Shown: positions 1 to 8,467, numbered from the stretch's first letter. The stretch: 64,000 nt of DNA from Vibrio genomosp. F10 str. ZF-129 (GCF_000287055.2 NZ_AJYQ02000124.1:16136-80135); one strand, 5' to 3'. Notes: generated by a model from the letters alone, not told the origin. Numbers and translations are program-made.

Positions 1-383
1 CAGCAGACCACTGCCTACCTGGGGGAAACTTTAGCTGTACCAGAGAGCAACTCGCTCACACCATTCATGCCCAGTATTCATGGTTACCTGAAGCGTTAGT
101 CCTTCGCTATGTTACCCAATTTGGTACCGACACTCGCAAGCTTCTAGAAGGCACGACAAGCCAAGCCGATATGGGCACTCAATTCTCTAAAGAAGCACAC
201 GGGGTCTACCAACGAGAAGTGGATTACGTGATTGAACATGAATTGGCTCGCACCTCAGACGACATTCTATGGCGCCGTACTAAACTGGGATTATACCTAG
301 ATAAAGAAGAACAACAGGCGATTCAGCATTATGTTGATGCGACGGTTCATCAACAAGTCGTTCAGTTATCAGAAGTCAGTTAG
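1..383 (+). CDS. glpD: Aerobic glycerol-3-phosphate dehydrogenase, C-terminal part
   Basis: The reading frame is open from base 3 to the stop at 381-383, so the gene starts outside the window. The visible 126 residues contain LPGGNFSC and later LARTSDDILWRRTKLGL, both typical of the C-terminal domain of GlpD, the membrane-associated FAD enzyme that oxidises glycerol 3-phosphate to dihydroxyacetone phosphate and passes electrons to quinone. The catalytic and FAD-binding parts lie upstream and cannot be checked. A hairpin terminator follows about 50 bases after the stop, so this is the last gene of its transcript. Identity as GlpD is confident; completeness cannot be judged. Confidence 0.9.
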   Translation, partial: ADHCLPGGNFSCTREQLAHTIHAQYSWLPEALVLRYVTQFGTDTRKLLEGTTSQADMGTQFSKEAHGVYQREVDYVIEHELARTSDDILWRRTKLGLYLDKEEQQAIQHYVDATVHQQVVQLSEVS

Positions 384-429
384 CGTCTAAAAAGTACTGA
401 ACGAATAGATAAGTCAGTGCACAAACGAT

Positions 430-466
430 AAAGGCTTAACATCTTTAACCTGTTAAGCCTTTATTT
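430..466 (+). terminator. Rho-independent terminator after glpD
   Basis: The arms AAAGGCTTAACA and TGTTAAGCCTTT (430-441 and 451-462) pair perfectly around a 9-base loop and are followed by TTATTTC. It lies between glpD and the convergent nnrS stop and may serve both strands. Confidence 0.8.
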
Positions 467-503
467 CACAAAATCTTTATTTCAACAAATAAAAGTCATG
501 TCG

Positions 504-1688
504 TTACCCTGGATGACCATCAATTCTCGGTTTCAGTAACATATGACCAAATCGGACGATGTACATCGAGAATGCCAAGATCCATAACCCACCGCTAATA
601 TTGACCATCATCATGAACTGTTCAGGGAAGAATGACACGCCCACGCTTCGAATTAACGCCGCCATCACTACTGCAACAAACGCGACCGTCATATTGGGTC
701 CTTCGTAAATGTCACGTCCGGTATGACCCATAGTGACTCGCGCAATCATGGCCAAAATAACGCCAGCCAAAGCGCCAATGGCAAACAAGTGTATGAGGCT
801 GTGGCTAACAAACGGGTTTTGCATCAGGCCGCGTAATATCAAACTGACAGGCAGACACAAGTACGCGACATGCAACGACCAGACTAAAGGCTCACTTAAG
901 GTTAACCAAGGCTTCCAACGCATAACGCGCACTAACTGGGCTCCCCCTGCAATCATCATTAACGGTTGGCCTAGTTGAGCAAACGTTAATGGGAAAAAAC
1001 TGAGAATAAACAACCCCGCCAAAGGCACATTGGCCCCCCACTCTAACCAAGCAAGTGGCTGTGATTTTCCAAAATTGAAGCGTCTCGCGGTAAAAAATGG
1101 GATGACCCGTCCTCCCATCACAGACAACAGTATGGCAAACCACCACAACATCGCTTGCCAAACCGCAGACGATGGGAACGGTGGTAATCCCTTGATCGTC
1201 GCATAGCTCGCGAAATTGGCGGCAATAGCAAGAATAAACAATGGTACGAAGAATAGGTTGCGCCACCCTTTCGCTTTAACAACCCGAGTAGCAATTTCAA
1301 AGGCTGCAAACGCTAGAAACAGAGCTTCAATGCTAGACACCAACCAAAGAGGAGCAGGTGTCCAAAACAACACTCTTGGTAATAACCAGAGCAGCACTAA
1401 TATCGCTAAGCGATGGTGTTTAGTGCCATTTATTCCCGTCCAGTTTTGCACGGCAGTCAGTACAAAACCCACCACAATTGCCATAGCAAAACCAAACAAC
1501 ATTTCATGCACATGCCACCAAAGAGAGGGAACCCTCAGCGCTTGCGGTTGGCCAGTTTGAAGCATCCAAACCCAAACTGCGATTGCAATGACAGCGTACA
1601 CACTTCCCAGCAAAAAAAACGGACGAAAACCTAAACGCAAATAAGCAGGTATCGCTTCTTCTACTTTTTTATCGGTAATATTGAGCAA
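504..1688 (-). CDS. nnrS: NnrS family multi-pass membrane protein
   Basis: Predicted product is 394 residues of mostly hydrophobic segments (about 12), starting near PAYLRLGFRPFFLLGS, the conserved opening of NnrS. NnrS is a haem- and copper-containing inner-membrane protein that helps cells tolerate nitric oxide; its chemistry is not settled. I chose the TTG at 1688: it has AGGAG five bases upstream. A longer frame opens with ATG at 1760 but has no ribosome site and would begin upstream of the transcript start predicted from the sigma-54 element at 1755-1775. Two NorR-type sites farther upstream suggest control by nitric oxide. Family assignment is confident; the start is inferred. Confidence 0.88.
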   Translation of the reverse strand: MLNITDKKVEEAIPAYLRLGFRPFFLLGSVYAVIAIAVWVWMLQTGQPQALRVPSLWWHVHEMLFGFAMAIVVGFVLTAVQNWTGINGTKHHRLAILVLLWLLPRVLFWTPAPLWLVSSIEALFLAFAAFEIATRVVKAKGWRNLFFVPLFILAIAANFASYATIKGLPPFPSSAVWQAMLWWFAILLSVMGGRVIPFFTARRFNFGKSQPLAWLEWGANVPLAGLFILSFFPLTFAQLGQPLMMIAGGAQLVRVMRWKPWLTLSEPLVWSLHVAYLCLPVSLILRGLMQNPFVSHSLIHLFAIGALAGVILAMIARVTMGHTGRDIYEGPNMTVAFVAVVMAALIRSVGVSFFPEQFMMMVNISGGLWILAFSMYIVRFGHMLLKPRIDGHPG

Positions 1689-1754
1689 ATCAACTCCTAA
1701 ACAACTTTGCGACTGACAAAGTAAACGGTGTGAATAATGATAGTGATAAATAGA

Positions 1755-1775
1755 TAGCATTTATCGAGCCAATCT
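1755..1775 (-). promoter_or_regulatory. Sigma-54 (-24/-12) promoter for nnrS
   Basis: The minus strand reads TTGGCTCGATAAATGCT, against the sigma-54 consensus TTGGCACG-N4-TTGCW. GG (1770-1769) and GC (1758-1757) are exactly 10 bases apart. The predicted transcript start is near 1745, leaving a leader of about 57 bases before the TTG start of nnrS. Confidence 0.65.
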
Positions 1776-1825
1776 TAGATGCTTTATCATTCAACAGGGT
1801 AAGTAACAGACCAAGAATAAAAAGA

Positions 1826-1860
1826 GTCATAGTGACACGTTGATTTTATGTCATTGTGAC
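1826..1860. promoter_or_regulatory. Two NorR-type binding sites
   Basis: GTCATAGTGAC (1826-1836) and GTCATTGTGAC (1850-1860) both match GTCA-N3-TGAC, the core bound by the nitric-oxide sensor NorR, a sigma-54 activator. Their centres are 24 bp apart and lie about 86 and 110 bp upstream of the predicted nnrS start. Only a half site (TGAC at 1876-1879) is visible for a third. The two sites with their flanks also form a 15-bp inverted repeat at 1823-1863. Confidence 0.65.
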
Positions 1861-1958
1861 TCTATCAATCATTTTTGACCTCGTGGAAATTCGTCATTTA
1901 GAATAAGACGTGATAGCGTCGAATGAGCAATATCAATGTATAACGAAGGAGAGAATCA

Positions 1959-2528
1959 ATGTACATTTTTGGCTATGGTAGCTTAATGAACTCAGCCTCA
2001 AGAAAGTTAACCGGACAAACAGGGAAAACCATCCCTGTTAATGTGAATGGATTGGTTAGGTATTGGGGAAAAATTGACGACAGTTATATTTTGTCTCCCC
2101 TTGTTGTCAATGAAGGTGAAGGGAAAGTGAACGGAGTCTTGCTAAAAATTGATGACATCGCATTGGCTGATTTTGATCGCCGAGAACGAGGTTACCATCG
2201 CATTCAGATCAATCCAAAGCAAGTAGACGTGATCACTCTCTCTTCAAACGACGTGCAACTCGAAGACGATTCCGTTATTTGGGTCTACGTGAAAGACAAA
2301 CCAGAGCCACCCTGCTCATTAAGCCCGATTATGCTGACCTATGTCGATACGGTATTAGCGGGATGTTTAGAGATCTCCGACACTTTTGCTAAGAATTTTA
2401 TTGACCATACCATTGGTTGGCATTTCCCAATTGAAAATGATCGACATGCCCCTAAATATGGCAATCTAGCGGGTGTTAAACCTGAACATCACCAAACCAT
2501 CGACGCACTACTGACCCACATTATCTAA
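1959..2528 (+). CDS. Gamma-glutamylcyclotransferase-like family protein
   Basis: 189 residues beginning MYIFGYGSLMNSASR; YGSL is the substrate-loop signature of the gamma-glutamylcyclotransferase (GGCT/AIG2) fold. Such enzymes release 5-oxoproline from gamma-glutamyl compounds, but many bacterial members have no known substrate. The catalytic Glu expected after the second strand is plausibly in the DFDRRERGYHRI segment (family-typical FDxRE.GY). The start has AAGGAGAG just upstream. It is divergent from nnrS and could share the NorR region, though no sigma-54 element is seen on this strand. Fold assignment is good, substrate unknown. Confidence 0.75.
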   Translation: MYIFGYGSLMNSASRKLTGQTGKTIPVNVNGLVRYWGKIDDSYILSPLVVNEGEGKVNGVLLKIDDIALADFDRRERGYHRIQINPKQVDVITLSSNDVQLEDDSVIWVYVKDKPEPPCSLSPIMLTYVDTVLAGCLEISDTFAKNFIDHTIGWHFPIENDRHAPKYGNLAGVKPEHHQTIDALLTHII

Positions 2529-2586
2529 AATAAGTCCGTTAAGTTTGGTCTACACTTTTATAACAAGCAATGCTTATTAAGGGTGT

Positions 2587-2958
2587 ATGAAACAAGCACA
2601 GTTACCCAATAGTATACTGCTTTCTGGTATTTTTATCGGTTGTCTATTTTTTAGCTTTAATACCGTGATGACTCGCGGGGCATCGCTTTGGCTGTATGAT
2701 TCGAAGCGACTCTTTGTTTGTGCTGTGATTATTGTCTTTTGTCTTGGTCTGACTTTATTTAAAAATCATCGACTCTCTTTCTGGTCTACTTTCAGCATCG
2801 TCACCCCACTGTGTACGATGCTCGTCATGAGCCTATTTACCTTTGCGGCCATTGCAAATTGGCAACGAGTCTATGTTTGGAGTGCGCAAGAGAATTTCTT
2901 TTATGTATTAGGCTTAGTTATCAGTGCTTACTTCCTCGGCGACCGAATGATTAACTGA
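2587..2958 (+). CDS. Small multi-pass membrane protein of unknown function
   Basis: 123 residues with four likely membrane segments (about 9-27, 42-58, 66-90 and 104-117). AGGGTG precedes the ATG. I do not recognise a family. It starts 58 bases after the cyclotransferase-like gene on the same strand with no terminator between them, so they may be cotranscribed. It converges on the LysR gene to its right with only 25 bases between stops. Confidence 0.6.
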   Translation: MKQAQLPNSILLSGIFIGCLFFSFNTVMTRGASLWLYDSKRLFVCAVIIVFCLGLTLFKNHRLSFWSTFSIVTPLCTMLVMSLFTFAAIANWQRVYVWSAQENFFYVLGLVISAYFLGDRMIN

Positions 2959-2983
2959 AACTAAGCCATGCAGTACGCGCTGA

Positions 2984-3907
2984 CTAAATCATGTTATGTG
3001 CCTTTACAACCTGACAAATAAGGGTGCGTAACCAGAGGTTTTTATCGTCTTTCTGCTTGCTCACCCTCCACAGTAACGATATGTCAAAATCTGGCACCTC
3101 AATGGGCGGTGGTGTCGTCGTTAAATGGTCATTAAACGCATCTGTTTTTGCCATAAGCTCAGGCACAATAGCGACCAAACGACGACCTTTAAGTAAACTG
3201 CGGATGGTAAGGAAATTGCGTGATGCAACAGTCACTTGGCGATTGCACCCCAGGGCTTCAAGTCGTTTATCCACCTGTGTTGAAAGCACACCATCTGGGC
3301 TAACAAGTGCATGATCAATATGTGAAAACGCGTCGACCGATAGTTTGCCTGCTACATCAACCTGAAGCGGATCATACAAACACACGTGCTTTTCAGTATA
3401 GAGCTTTTGCGATTCGAATTGCTCATCAACTTGAATCACACTGCCAATCACCGCATCCAGTTTTTCTTGCTCTACGACTTTGATGTAATTGTTTCTATTT
3501 ACATTGATAAAACTGACCTGTGCTTTAGGCGCACTATGGCGAATCGCATCATAAAGGACGGGCGCATAAATAAACTCAGCGTAGTCGGTTAACCCTATGC
3601 TGCACACTCCGCCATATTTTTCAGGGTCAAATCGCTCTTTGGCCAAAAGCTCCGATGAAATCGAGCCCAGCAGTCGAGAAATAACAGGAGCAACATGATG
3701 AGCATACTCCGTGGGTTCCATTTTGTGCCCTTTTCGTTCAAATAGTCTGTCGTCAAAAAGGCCCCTCAAGCGTGACAGACTATGGCTCATCGCAGACTGA
3801 CTGACAAAGCTCTTTTCGGCTGCTAGGCTGACACTGCGGTACTGATACAACTGTGAAAAGGTGACCAATAAATTTAAATCGATGTTTTTCCAGTTTATTT
3901 CACTCAC
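2984..3907 (-). CDS. LysR family transcriptional regulator next to chrA
   Basis: 307 residues. The N-terminal winged helix-turn-helix is clear: NLLVTFSQLYQYRSVSLAAE, then SQSAMSHSLSRLR and LFERKGHKMEPTEYA, a pattern seen in the NodD/LeuO-like branch of LysR. The rest fits the two-lobed effector-binding domain. It is divergent from chrA with 116 bases between the two start codons, the usual arrangement for a LysR regulator and its target, so control of chrA is likely but inferred. The intergenic region holds ATGATT...AATCAT half-sites that might be its operator. The effector is unknown. Confidence 0.85.
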   Translation of the reverse strand: MSEINWKNIDLNLLVTFSQLYQYRSVSLAAEKSFVSQSAMSHSLSRLRGLFDDRLFERKGHKMEPTEYAHHVAPVISRLLGSISSELLAKERFDPEKYGGVCSIGLTDYAEFIYAPVLYDAIRHSAPKAQVSFINVNRNNYIKVVEQEKLDAVIGSVIQVDEQFESQKLYTEKHVCLYDPLQVDVAGKLSVDAFSHIDHALVSPDGVLSTQVDKRLEALGCNRQVTVASRNFLTIRSLLKGRRLVAIVPELMAKTDAFNDHLTTTPPPIEVPDFDISLLWRVSKQKDDKNLWLRTLICQVVKAHNMI

Positions 3908-4023
3908 TAGCCCACTATCCCATATTGTTCATGATTATGATTAAAACTATTAATTTGAATCATTTTAGTACATTCAATACAGTGTTGCAGAATCTATTTA
4001 GTCAACAAATCATGTCGAGATAA

Positions 4024-5193
4024 ATGATGTTATCTATTTTTAAAATCTTCTTTGCTCTAGGTTGGATAAGTTTTGGTGGCCCCGCGGCTCACATTGGCTA
4101 TTTTCGTAATGCATTTGTGGAAAAACGAAAATGGTTAGACGATCAAGAATACGCACAAATCGTCGCGCTTAGCCAGTTTTTACCAGGCCCTGGTTCTAGC
4201 CAAGTTGGGTTTGCTATCGGCTATAAACGAGGAGGAATAGGCGGCGCATGCATGGCCTTTTTGGGGTTCACTTTGCCTTCTATCTTTATGATGCTTGCGC
4301 TCGCGACTCTGAGTAGTCAATTGACTGAACATTCCTTATTTCAACATGTCATTCATGGTCTGAAGCTGCTTGCCGTTGTGGTTGTCGCGGACGCGGCTTG
4401 GGGAATGTATAAAAACTTTTGCCAGCAGACGTTAACCGTCGCACTCTGTATAGCAACAGCCGTCGCGCTCTTGGTTATGCCCAATATTTCAACCCAAATT
4501 CTAGTGTTATTAATATCGGCATTCATTGGGGTGAAGTACTTAGCAAGACCGAACTTGGATGCTTCGTCGCCATTCAAGCCATCAATCTGGCCGTTGGCCC
4601 TGTTTGTTGTATTCCTTGCAATGCCTTTTGTTACGCCTTACTTGTTCGGTACGATCCAGAGTATTGCTCTATTTGGTGACTTTTTCCAAGCGGGGAGCTT
4701 GGTATTTGGCGGCGGCCATGTCGTACTTCCACTGCTGCAAAATATTGTCGGCGACCAATTAAGCTCTGATTCTTTTCTCACTGGCTATGCTGCCGCTCAA
4801 GCCGTCCCTGGGCCAATGTTTACCTTTGCGACTTATATTGGCTACGAAATGCTGCCTGAAAGCCCTATTATCGGTGCCATTGTTGCCACTGTTGCTGTTT
4901 TCTTACCTGGATTCTTGTTGCTACTTGGGGTACTGAAAAACTGGCAGCAGTTGGCCAGTAAACCAAGCGTATCAGGGGCAATCAGTGGCGTAAATGCTTC
5001 GGTGGTGGGTTTGCTGATTGCGGCTCTATACCAACCTGTATTTACCAGTGCTGTTTTCAATGGGTTGGATATGGCATTAATCGTCATAGGTCTATTTCTT
5101 TTAAAACAAATCAAATTGCCTATTGTTTGGATGGTTGTTTTCTTTGCTCTATCCGGGGGTATTGGTGGGGCAGGTTTAATTCCACTAAGTTGA
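4024..5193 (+). CDS. chrA: Chromate transporter, two-domain ChrA type
   Basis: 389 residues, fully hydrophobic apart from short loops. Two homologous halves are visible: the first has FGGPAAHIGYFR and FLPGPGSSQVGF, the second FGGGHVVLPLLQ and AVPGPMFTFATYIGY. This FGG...PGP duplication defines the long-chain ChrA family, which exports chromate by proton-coupled antiport; some members may move other oxyanions. The start ATG follows directly after TAA-type AT-rich sequence with only a weak ribosome site (CGAGAT), and an ATG one codon later is an alternative. Divergent LysR gene on the left. Confidence 0.85.
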   Translation: MMLSIFKIFFALGWISFGGPAAHIGYFRNAFVEKRKWLDDQEYAQIVALSQFLPGPGSSQVGFAIGYKRGGIGGACMAFLGFTLPSIFMMLALATLSSQLTEHSLFQHVIHGLKLLAVVVVADAAWGMYKNFCQQTLTVALCIATAVALLVMPNISTQILVLLISAFIGVKYLARPNLDASSPFKPSIWPLALFVVFLAMPFVTPYLFGTIQSIALFGDFFQAGSLVFGGGHVVLPLLQNIVGDQLSSDSFLTGYAAAQAVPGPMFTFATYIGYEMLPESPIIGAIVATVAVFLPGFLLLLGVLKNWQQLASKPSVSGAISGVNASVVGLLIAALYQPVFTSAVFNGLDMALIVIGLFLLKQIKLPIVWMVVFFALSGGIGGAGLIPLS

Positions 5194-5217
5194 TTCAATG
5201 AATAGAAAGTAGAATAC

Positions 5218-5272
5218 TTCCAGGCTAAGAACATCAACGTTACATCTAGCAACCAATCACAGTAGCCTGGAA
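5218..5272. repeat. 10-bp perfect inverted repeat after chrA
   Basis: TTCCAGGCTA (5218-5227) and TAGCCTGGAA (5263-5272) are perfect complements around a 35-base spacer, starting 24 bases after the chrA stop. There is no T-tract, so it is not a classical terminator. The rest of 5194-5460 shows nothing I can assign. Confidence 0.5.
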
Positions 5273-5463
5273 ACTAACGCTTACAAAAAATATGATGATA
5301 GCTACTCAGTGCCAATATAATGAGCTCTAAGGCGGCTAATTCCACCCATATCTAAGAATACAATAAAAGTTTCTCTCTATGTTTTCAGGCAGTTTTATTA
5401 GATAGATCACTCTAATCACCTAAAAAGGCGCGGTTAACTTTTAACTCAACTCACTAACATGCT

Positions 5464-5486
5464 AATGTTAACTAATGGTTAACATT
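5464..5486. promoter_or_regulatory. Operator-like palindrome upstream of the acyl-CoA synthetase
   Basis: AATGTTAAC (5464-5472) and GTTAACATT (5478-5486) form a perfect 9-bp inverted repeat around TAATG, centred 62 bases before the start codon at 5537. More TTAAC half-sites flank it (around 5434 and 5490). A dimeric repressor site is likely, but I cannot name the regulator. Confidence 0.45.
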
Positions 5487-5536
5487 AAATTAACATAATA
5501 ATAATTACATCATTTGCTATTACATGGAGTTAGAGA

Positions 5537-7222
5537 ATGATTCAGCCTGATCAAATATCCAAACCAACCTGCACTCTTCCCCCACCAAACGAACTCATTT
5601 TGAAATGGGCTCAAGAGCGCCCCAATGAAGTGTACTTAAAGCAGATCATCAATCGCCAGTTTGTTGAGTTCACTTACGCTGAAGTCGCCGATAAAGCGCT
5701 ACGCCTTGTCGGTGCATTGAATACATTAGGAGCTAAGCCTGGTGATAAAATCGCGCTAATATCAAAGAACTGTGCAGAGTGGTTTATCTGTGATTTGGCG
5801 ATCATGCTTGGCGACTTTGTGAGTGTGCCTATTTTTCCAACCGCAGGGGCCGATACCATCGAGTATTGTGCAACTCACAGTGAGAGTAAATTCATCATTG
5901 CTGGGAAATTAGATGACTCTAAAGCAACGCAACAGGTTCTTGCTAGCCAACCACACCTCATCAGTATTGCTCTCCCTTACGATAGTGCACCTGACTGCCA
6001 ACACCAATTTGAAGAACTGATTGCCTCGTCTGAGCCGTCAACACTTCGCCCTGAACATTGCGACGACAAACTGATGTCATTGGTTTACACCTCTGGCACA
6101 TCCGGGCAACCTAAAGGGGCGATGCTGACCTATGGCGCGTTTAGTTGGTCGGTTGAACAACTGATCAACCATATAGGCATTCAAGGCGGTGACCGACTGT
6201 TTTCTTACCTTCCGCTCGCGCACATTACTGAACGAGTGTATATCTTTGGGTGCTCTATTGCAGGTGGTGTACAAACCGCATTCCCAGAGTCGTTAGATAC
6301 CTTTATCGAAGATGTAAAAATGCAGCGGCCAACACTGTTTATTTCAGTCCCTAGACTGTGGACACTGTTCCAGCAACGCATTCAAGACAAGCTGCCACCA
6401 CGCAAGATGAATCTTCTACTCAAAATTCCGTTCGTCAGCACGCTCATTAAGAAGAAGCTAGCCGATGGATTAGGGCTTGATCAAGCCAGAGTACTCGGGT
6501 GTGGATCGGCCCCTGTTTCAGCGGCTTTACTCGATTGGTACCACAGTATTGGATTAAACATTACCGAAGCATGGGGAATGACGGAGTCCTTCGCCTATAG
6601 CACGATTAATCACCCGTTCAGAGAAGACAAGATTGGTACTGTGGGTAACGCAGGTCCTGGGATTGAACTGAAAATTGCCAAAGACAGTGAAATCATGGTG
6701 CGCGGTAAAGGCATATTTTCAGGTTACTACAAAAATGATATTGCGACCAAAGAGTCGTTTGATGATGAAGGATGGCTGCACACTGGTGATATCGGCTCTA
6801 TTGACTCTGAAGGTTATCTTTCTATTCAAGGGCGCAAAAAAGACACCTTCAAAACCGCAAAAGGGAAGTTTGTCGCACCAGTTCCTATCGAGAAAAAACT
6901 CTTCGAATACAGCAGAGTTGAGATGATGTGCCTTATCGGTCTGGGGCTTCCAGGGCCAATATTACTCGTCGTGCCACATGACTTCCCTAATTTTGACAAG
7001 GAACGTTATGAGCGCACAACCAAAAGAGTGATTGAAAAAATGAACGCTCAGCTGGCCTCACACGAAAAAATCAAAGGCGTGTTAATGATCAAAGAGCCGT
7101 GGAGTATTGAGAATAATATTCTGACTCCAACACTCAAGATTAAACGACATGTGTTAGAGCAAAAATACCATGAGGTAGGAGCAAATTGGCCTAAAGACAA
7201 ATTCGTGGTTTGGGAAGAGTAA
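5537..7222 (+). CDS. AMP-binding acyl-CoA synthetase (long-chain, FAA1-like)
   Basis: 561 residues of the adenylate-forming superfamily. The phosphate-binding loop YTSGTSGQPKG is at about 184-194, followed by YLPLAHITER, the AWGMTE motif, GWLHTGDIG and the C-terminal hinge region KKDTFKTAKGKFVAP. This set fits the COG1022 long-chain acyl-CoA synthetase group that activates fatty acids with ATP and CoA. It is shorter than eukaryotic members and not the standard FadD. GGAGTTAGAGA precedes the ATG. A palindrome 62 bases upstream suggests repression, and a strong terminator follows, so it is a single-gene unit. Substrate chain length is not predictable here. Confidence 0.85.
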   Translation: MIQPDQISKPTCTLPPPNELILKWAQERPNEVYLKQIINRQFVEFTYAEVADKALRLVGALNTLGAKPGDKIALISKNCAEWFICDLAIMLGDFVSVPIFPTAGADTIEYCATHSESKFIIAGKLDDSKATQQVLASQPHLISIALPYDSAPDCQHQFEELIASSEPSTLRPEHCDDKLMSLVYTSGTSGQPKGAMLTYGAFSWSVEQLINHIGIQGGDRLFSYLPLAHITERVYIFGCSIAGGVQTAFPESLDTFIEDVKMQRPTLFISVPRLWTLFQQRIQDKLPPRKMNLLLKIPFVSTLIKKKLADGLGLDQARVLGCGSAPVSAALLDWYHSIGLNITEAWGMTESFAYSTINHPFREDKIGTVGNAGPGIELKIAKDSEIMVRGKGIFSGYYKNDIATKESFDDEGWLHTGDIGSIDSEGYLSIQGRKKDTFKTAKGKFVAPVPIEKKLFEYSRVEMMCLIGLGLPGPILLVVPHDFPNFDKERYERTTKRVIEKMNAQLASHEKIKGVLMIKEPWSIENNILTPTLKIKRHVLEQKYHEVGANWPKDKFVVWEE

Positions 7223-7235
7223 TTAAAATCGACAG

Positions 7236-7259
7236 GGAGCCATTACGGCTCCTTTTTTT
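7236..7259 (+). terminator. Rho-independent terminator after acyl-CoA synthetase
   Basis: GGAGCC-ATTAC-GGCTCC hairpin (7236-7252) followed by seven Ts, 14 bases after the stop codon. Confidence 0.9.
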
Positions 7260-7270
7260 ATAAGCTCTAA

Positions 7271-7465
7271 TTATAAATATTTAGTATAGTCTGAAGCATC
7301 ATTGTTCTCGGATTCTAGCCCTAGGTCCTCTTTTACTCGACGGCTCAATTGCTCTGTACACAATATTTCATTCCGCGCCCCAATAACCTCACCGCCCTTA
7401 ATGCGCTTATTTTTAAACAACTTAGTACCAAATATCTTTGTCCAACCGATTAACGCTTCCATCAT
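7271..7465 (-). CDS. Small DUF1127-like protein, divergent from LysR gene
   Basis: 64 residues starting MMEALIGWTK. The C-terminal half, ARNEILCTEQLSRRVKEDLG, resembles the DUF1127 (YjiS-like) pattern of an Arg/Leu helix ending in a D-G-L turn, but loosely. AGGTG lies four bases upstream of the first ATG. It is divergent from a GcvA-type LysR gene, and the same pairing recurs at 8596-9855, which supports a real gene. DUF1127 proteins are small, basic, and linked to RNA binding and stress in some bacteria. The family call is inference from the pattern and the repeated context. Confidence 0.55.
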   Translation of the reverse strand: MMEALIGWTKIFGTKLFKNKRIKGGEVIGARNEILCTEQLSRRVKEDLGLESENNDASDYTKYL

Positions 7466-7513
7466 TCCACACCTGTACTTGCCACCGTTCTGTCGTTATT
7501 ATGAAAACAACCT

Positions 7514-7528
7514 GTTCGATATGCGAAC
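7514..7528. promoter_or_regulatory. LysR-type box between DUF1127-like gene and LysR gene
   Basis: GTTCG-ATATG-CGAAC is a perfect inverted repeat containing the T-N11-A pattern of LysR boxes, centred 41 bases upstream of the LysR start. Autoregulation and control of the divergent small gene are likely. Confidence 0.5.
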
Positions 7529-7561
7529 AACCATTATTTACATTGATTATAAGTAGAAGTT

Positions 7562-8467
7562 ATGGACAATCGACTACGCCACCTTTCAGGTCTACGTTAC
7601 TTCGAAGTTGCGGCTCGTTTAAGCAGTTACAGTAAAGCTGCAGATGAACTCTTTGTCAGCCAAGCCGCTGTCAGCCAGAAAATACGACAATTAGAAGAAC
7701 AAGTTGGTTGTAAACTTTTCGTTCGTAAAGGCCGAGAAATGGCTCTCACACATGCAGGTCGCACGCTTTTTAGCCATGTTTCGGGTGGGTTTAACGAAAT
7801 TTTATTAGGGTTAAACAAGATCAAGTCAGAGCCAATCCAAGGATTGCTTGTCGTTAGAAGCCCCCCTTCTTTTGCTTCACGCTGGTTATTGCCAAGGTTG
7901 TGGAAGTTCTCAGTAAGACACCCAGAGATCCCAATTAAGGTACTCACAGGGTGTGATACTCCCAATTTAAAGCACGGTGAGATTGATGTAGCCATTCGCC
8001 AAGGCGAAGATCTATGTGTTGAAGACGGCTTGGCACTGGAGATGCTCATCAACGAACCCGTGTACCCTTTTTGTTCACCTGAACTCGCAAACTCTTTGAA
8101 CTTCACATCACCTGAACAACTCCTCAAATGTTGGCTGATTCAGTTTGATAGCGGTTGTTTCCCTTGGGAGGAATGGTTTAGGCAAGCCAACATCTCGACT
8201 CAAGCTAATGCCATTCAGTGGATGGAAGTGGGTACCTTTGATATGGGATTAACCACAGTCATGGCGGGTCATGGTGTTTGCCTTGCAACGGACAGTCTTG
8301 CTGGTGATTTTATAGAACGCGGTCTACTCGTTAAGCCGTTTAATATTGGGATGACACCAGGTGTTCAAGTAAACCTATGCTTTGATCCTGCCTCACCGAG
8401 GAAGGAACGCATTGCTGCGTTTACTGAGTGGCTACATGAAGAAGTATCCGACCTATTAAAAACCTAA
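7562..8467 (+). CDS. GcvA-type LysR family transcriptional regulator (module 1)
   Basis: 301 residues. The helix-turn-helix region reads LRYFEVAARLSSYSKAADEL, SQAAVSQKIRQLEEQ and LFVRKGREMALTHAG, matching the GcvA subgroup of LysR. The effector domain contains PSFASRWLLPRL and the DVAIRQGE strand, both common in that subgroup. Full length for the family. The start has AGAAG six bases upstream. It faces a small DUF1127-like gene across a 96-base gap that carries a LysR-type box. The target is probably that small gene; the effector is unknown. It is a paralogue of the regulator at 8908-9855. Confidence 0.88.
   Translation: MDNRLRHLSGLRYFEVAARLSSYSKAADELFVSQAAVSQKIRQLEEQVGCKLFVRKGREMALTHAGRTLFSHVSGGFNEILLGLNKIKSEPIQGLLVVRSPPSFASRWLLPRLWKFSVRHPEIPIKVLTGCDTPNLKHGEIDVAIRQGEDLCVEDGLALEMLINEPVYPFCSPELANSLNFTSPEQLLKCWLIQFDSGCFPWEEWFRQANISTQANAIQWMEVGTFDMGLTTVMAGHGVCLATDSLAGDFIERGLLVKPFNIGMTPGVQVNLCFDPASPRKERIAAFTEWLHEEVSDLLKT

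Noticed and set aside
733..1634. Several 63-124 codon frames on both strands within nnrS
   Set aside because: They overlap the NnrS coding frame completely, have no ribosome sites and read as low-complexity shadow translations.
1740..1800. NsrR-type site (AGATGC...TTTATCATT) upstream of nnrS
   Set aside because: Only one poor half-site matches; the NorR and sigma-54 elements explain the promoter far better.
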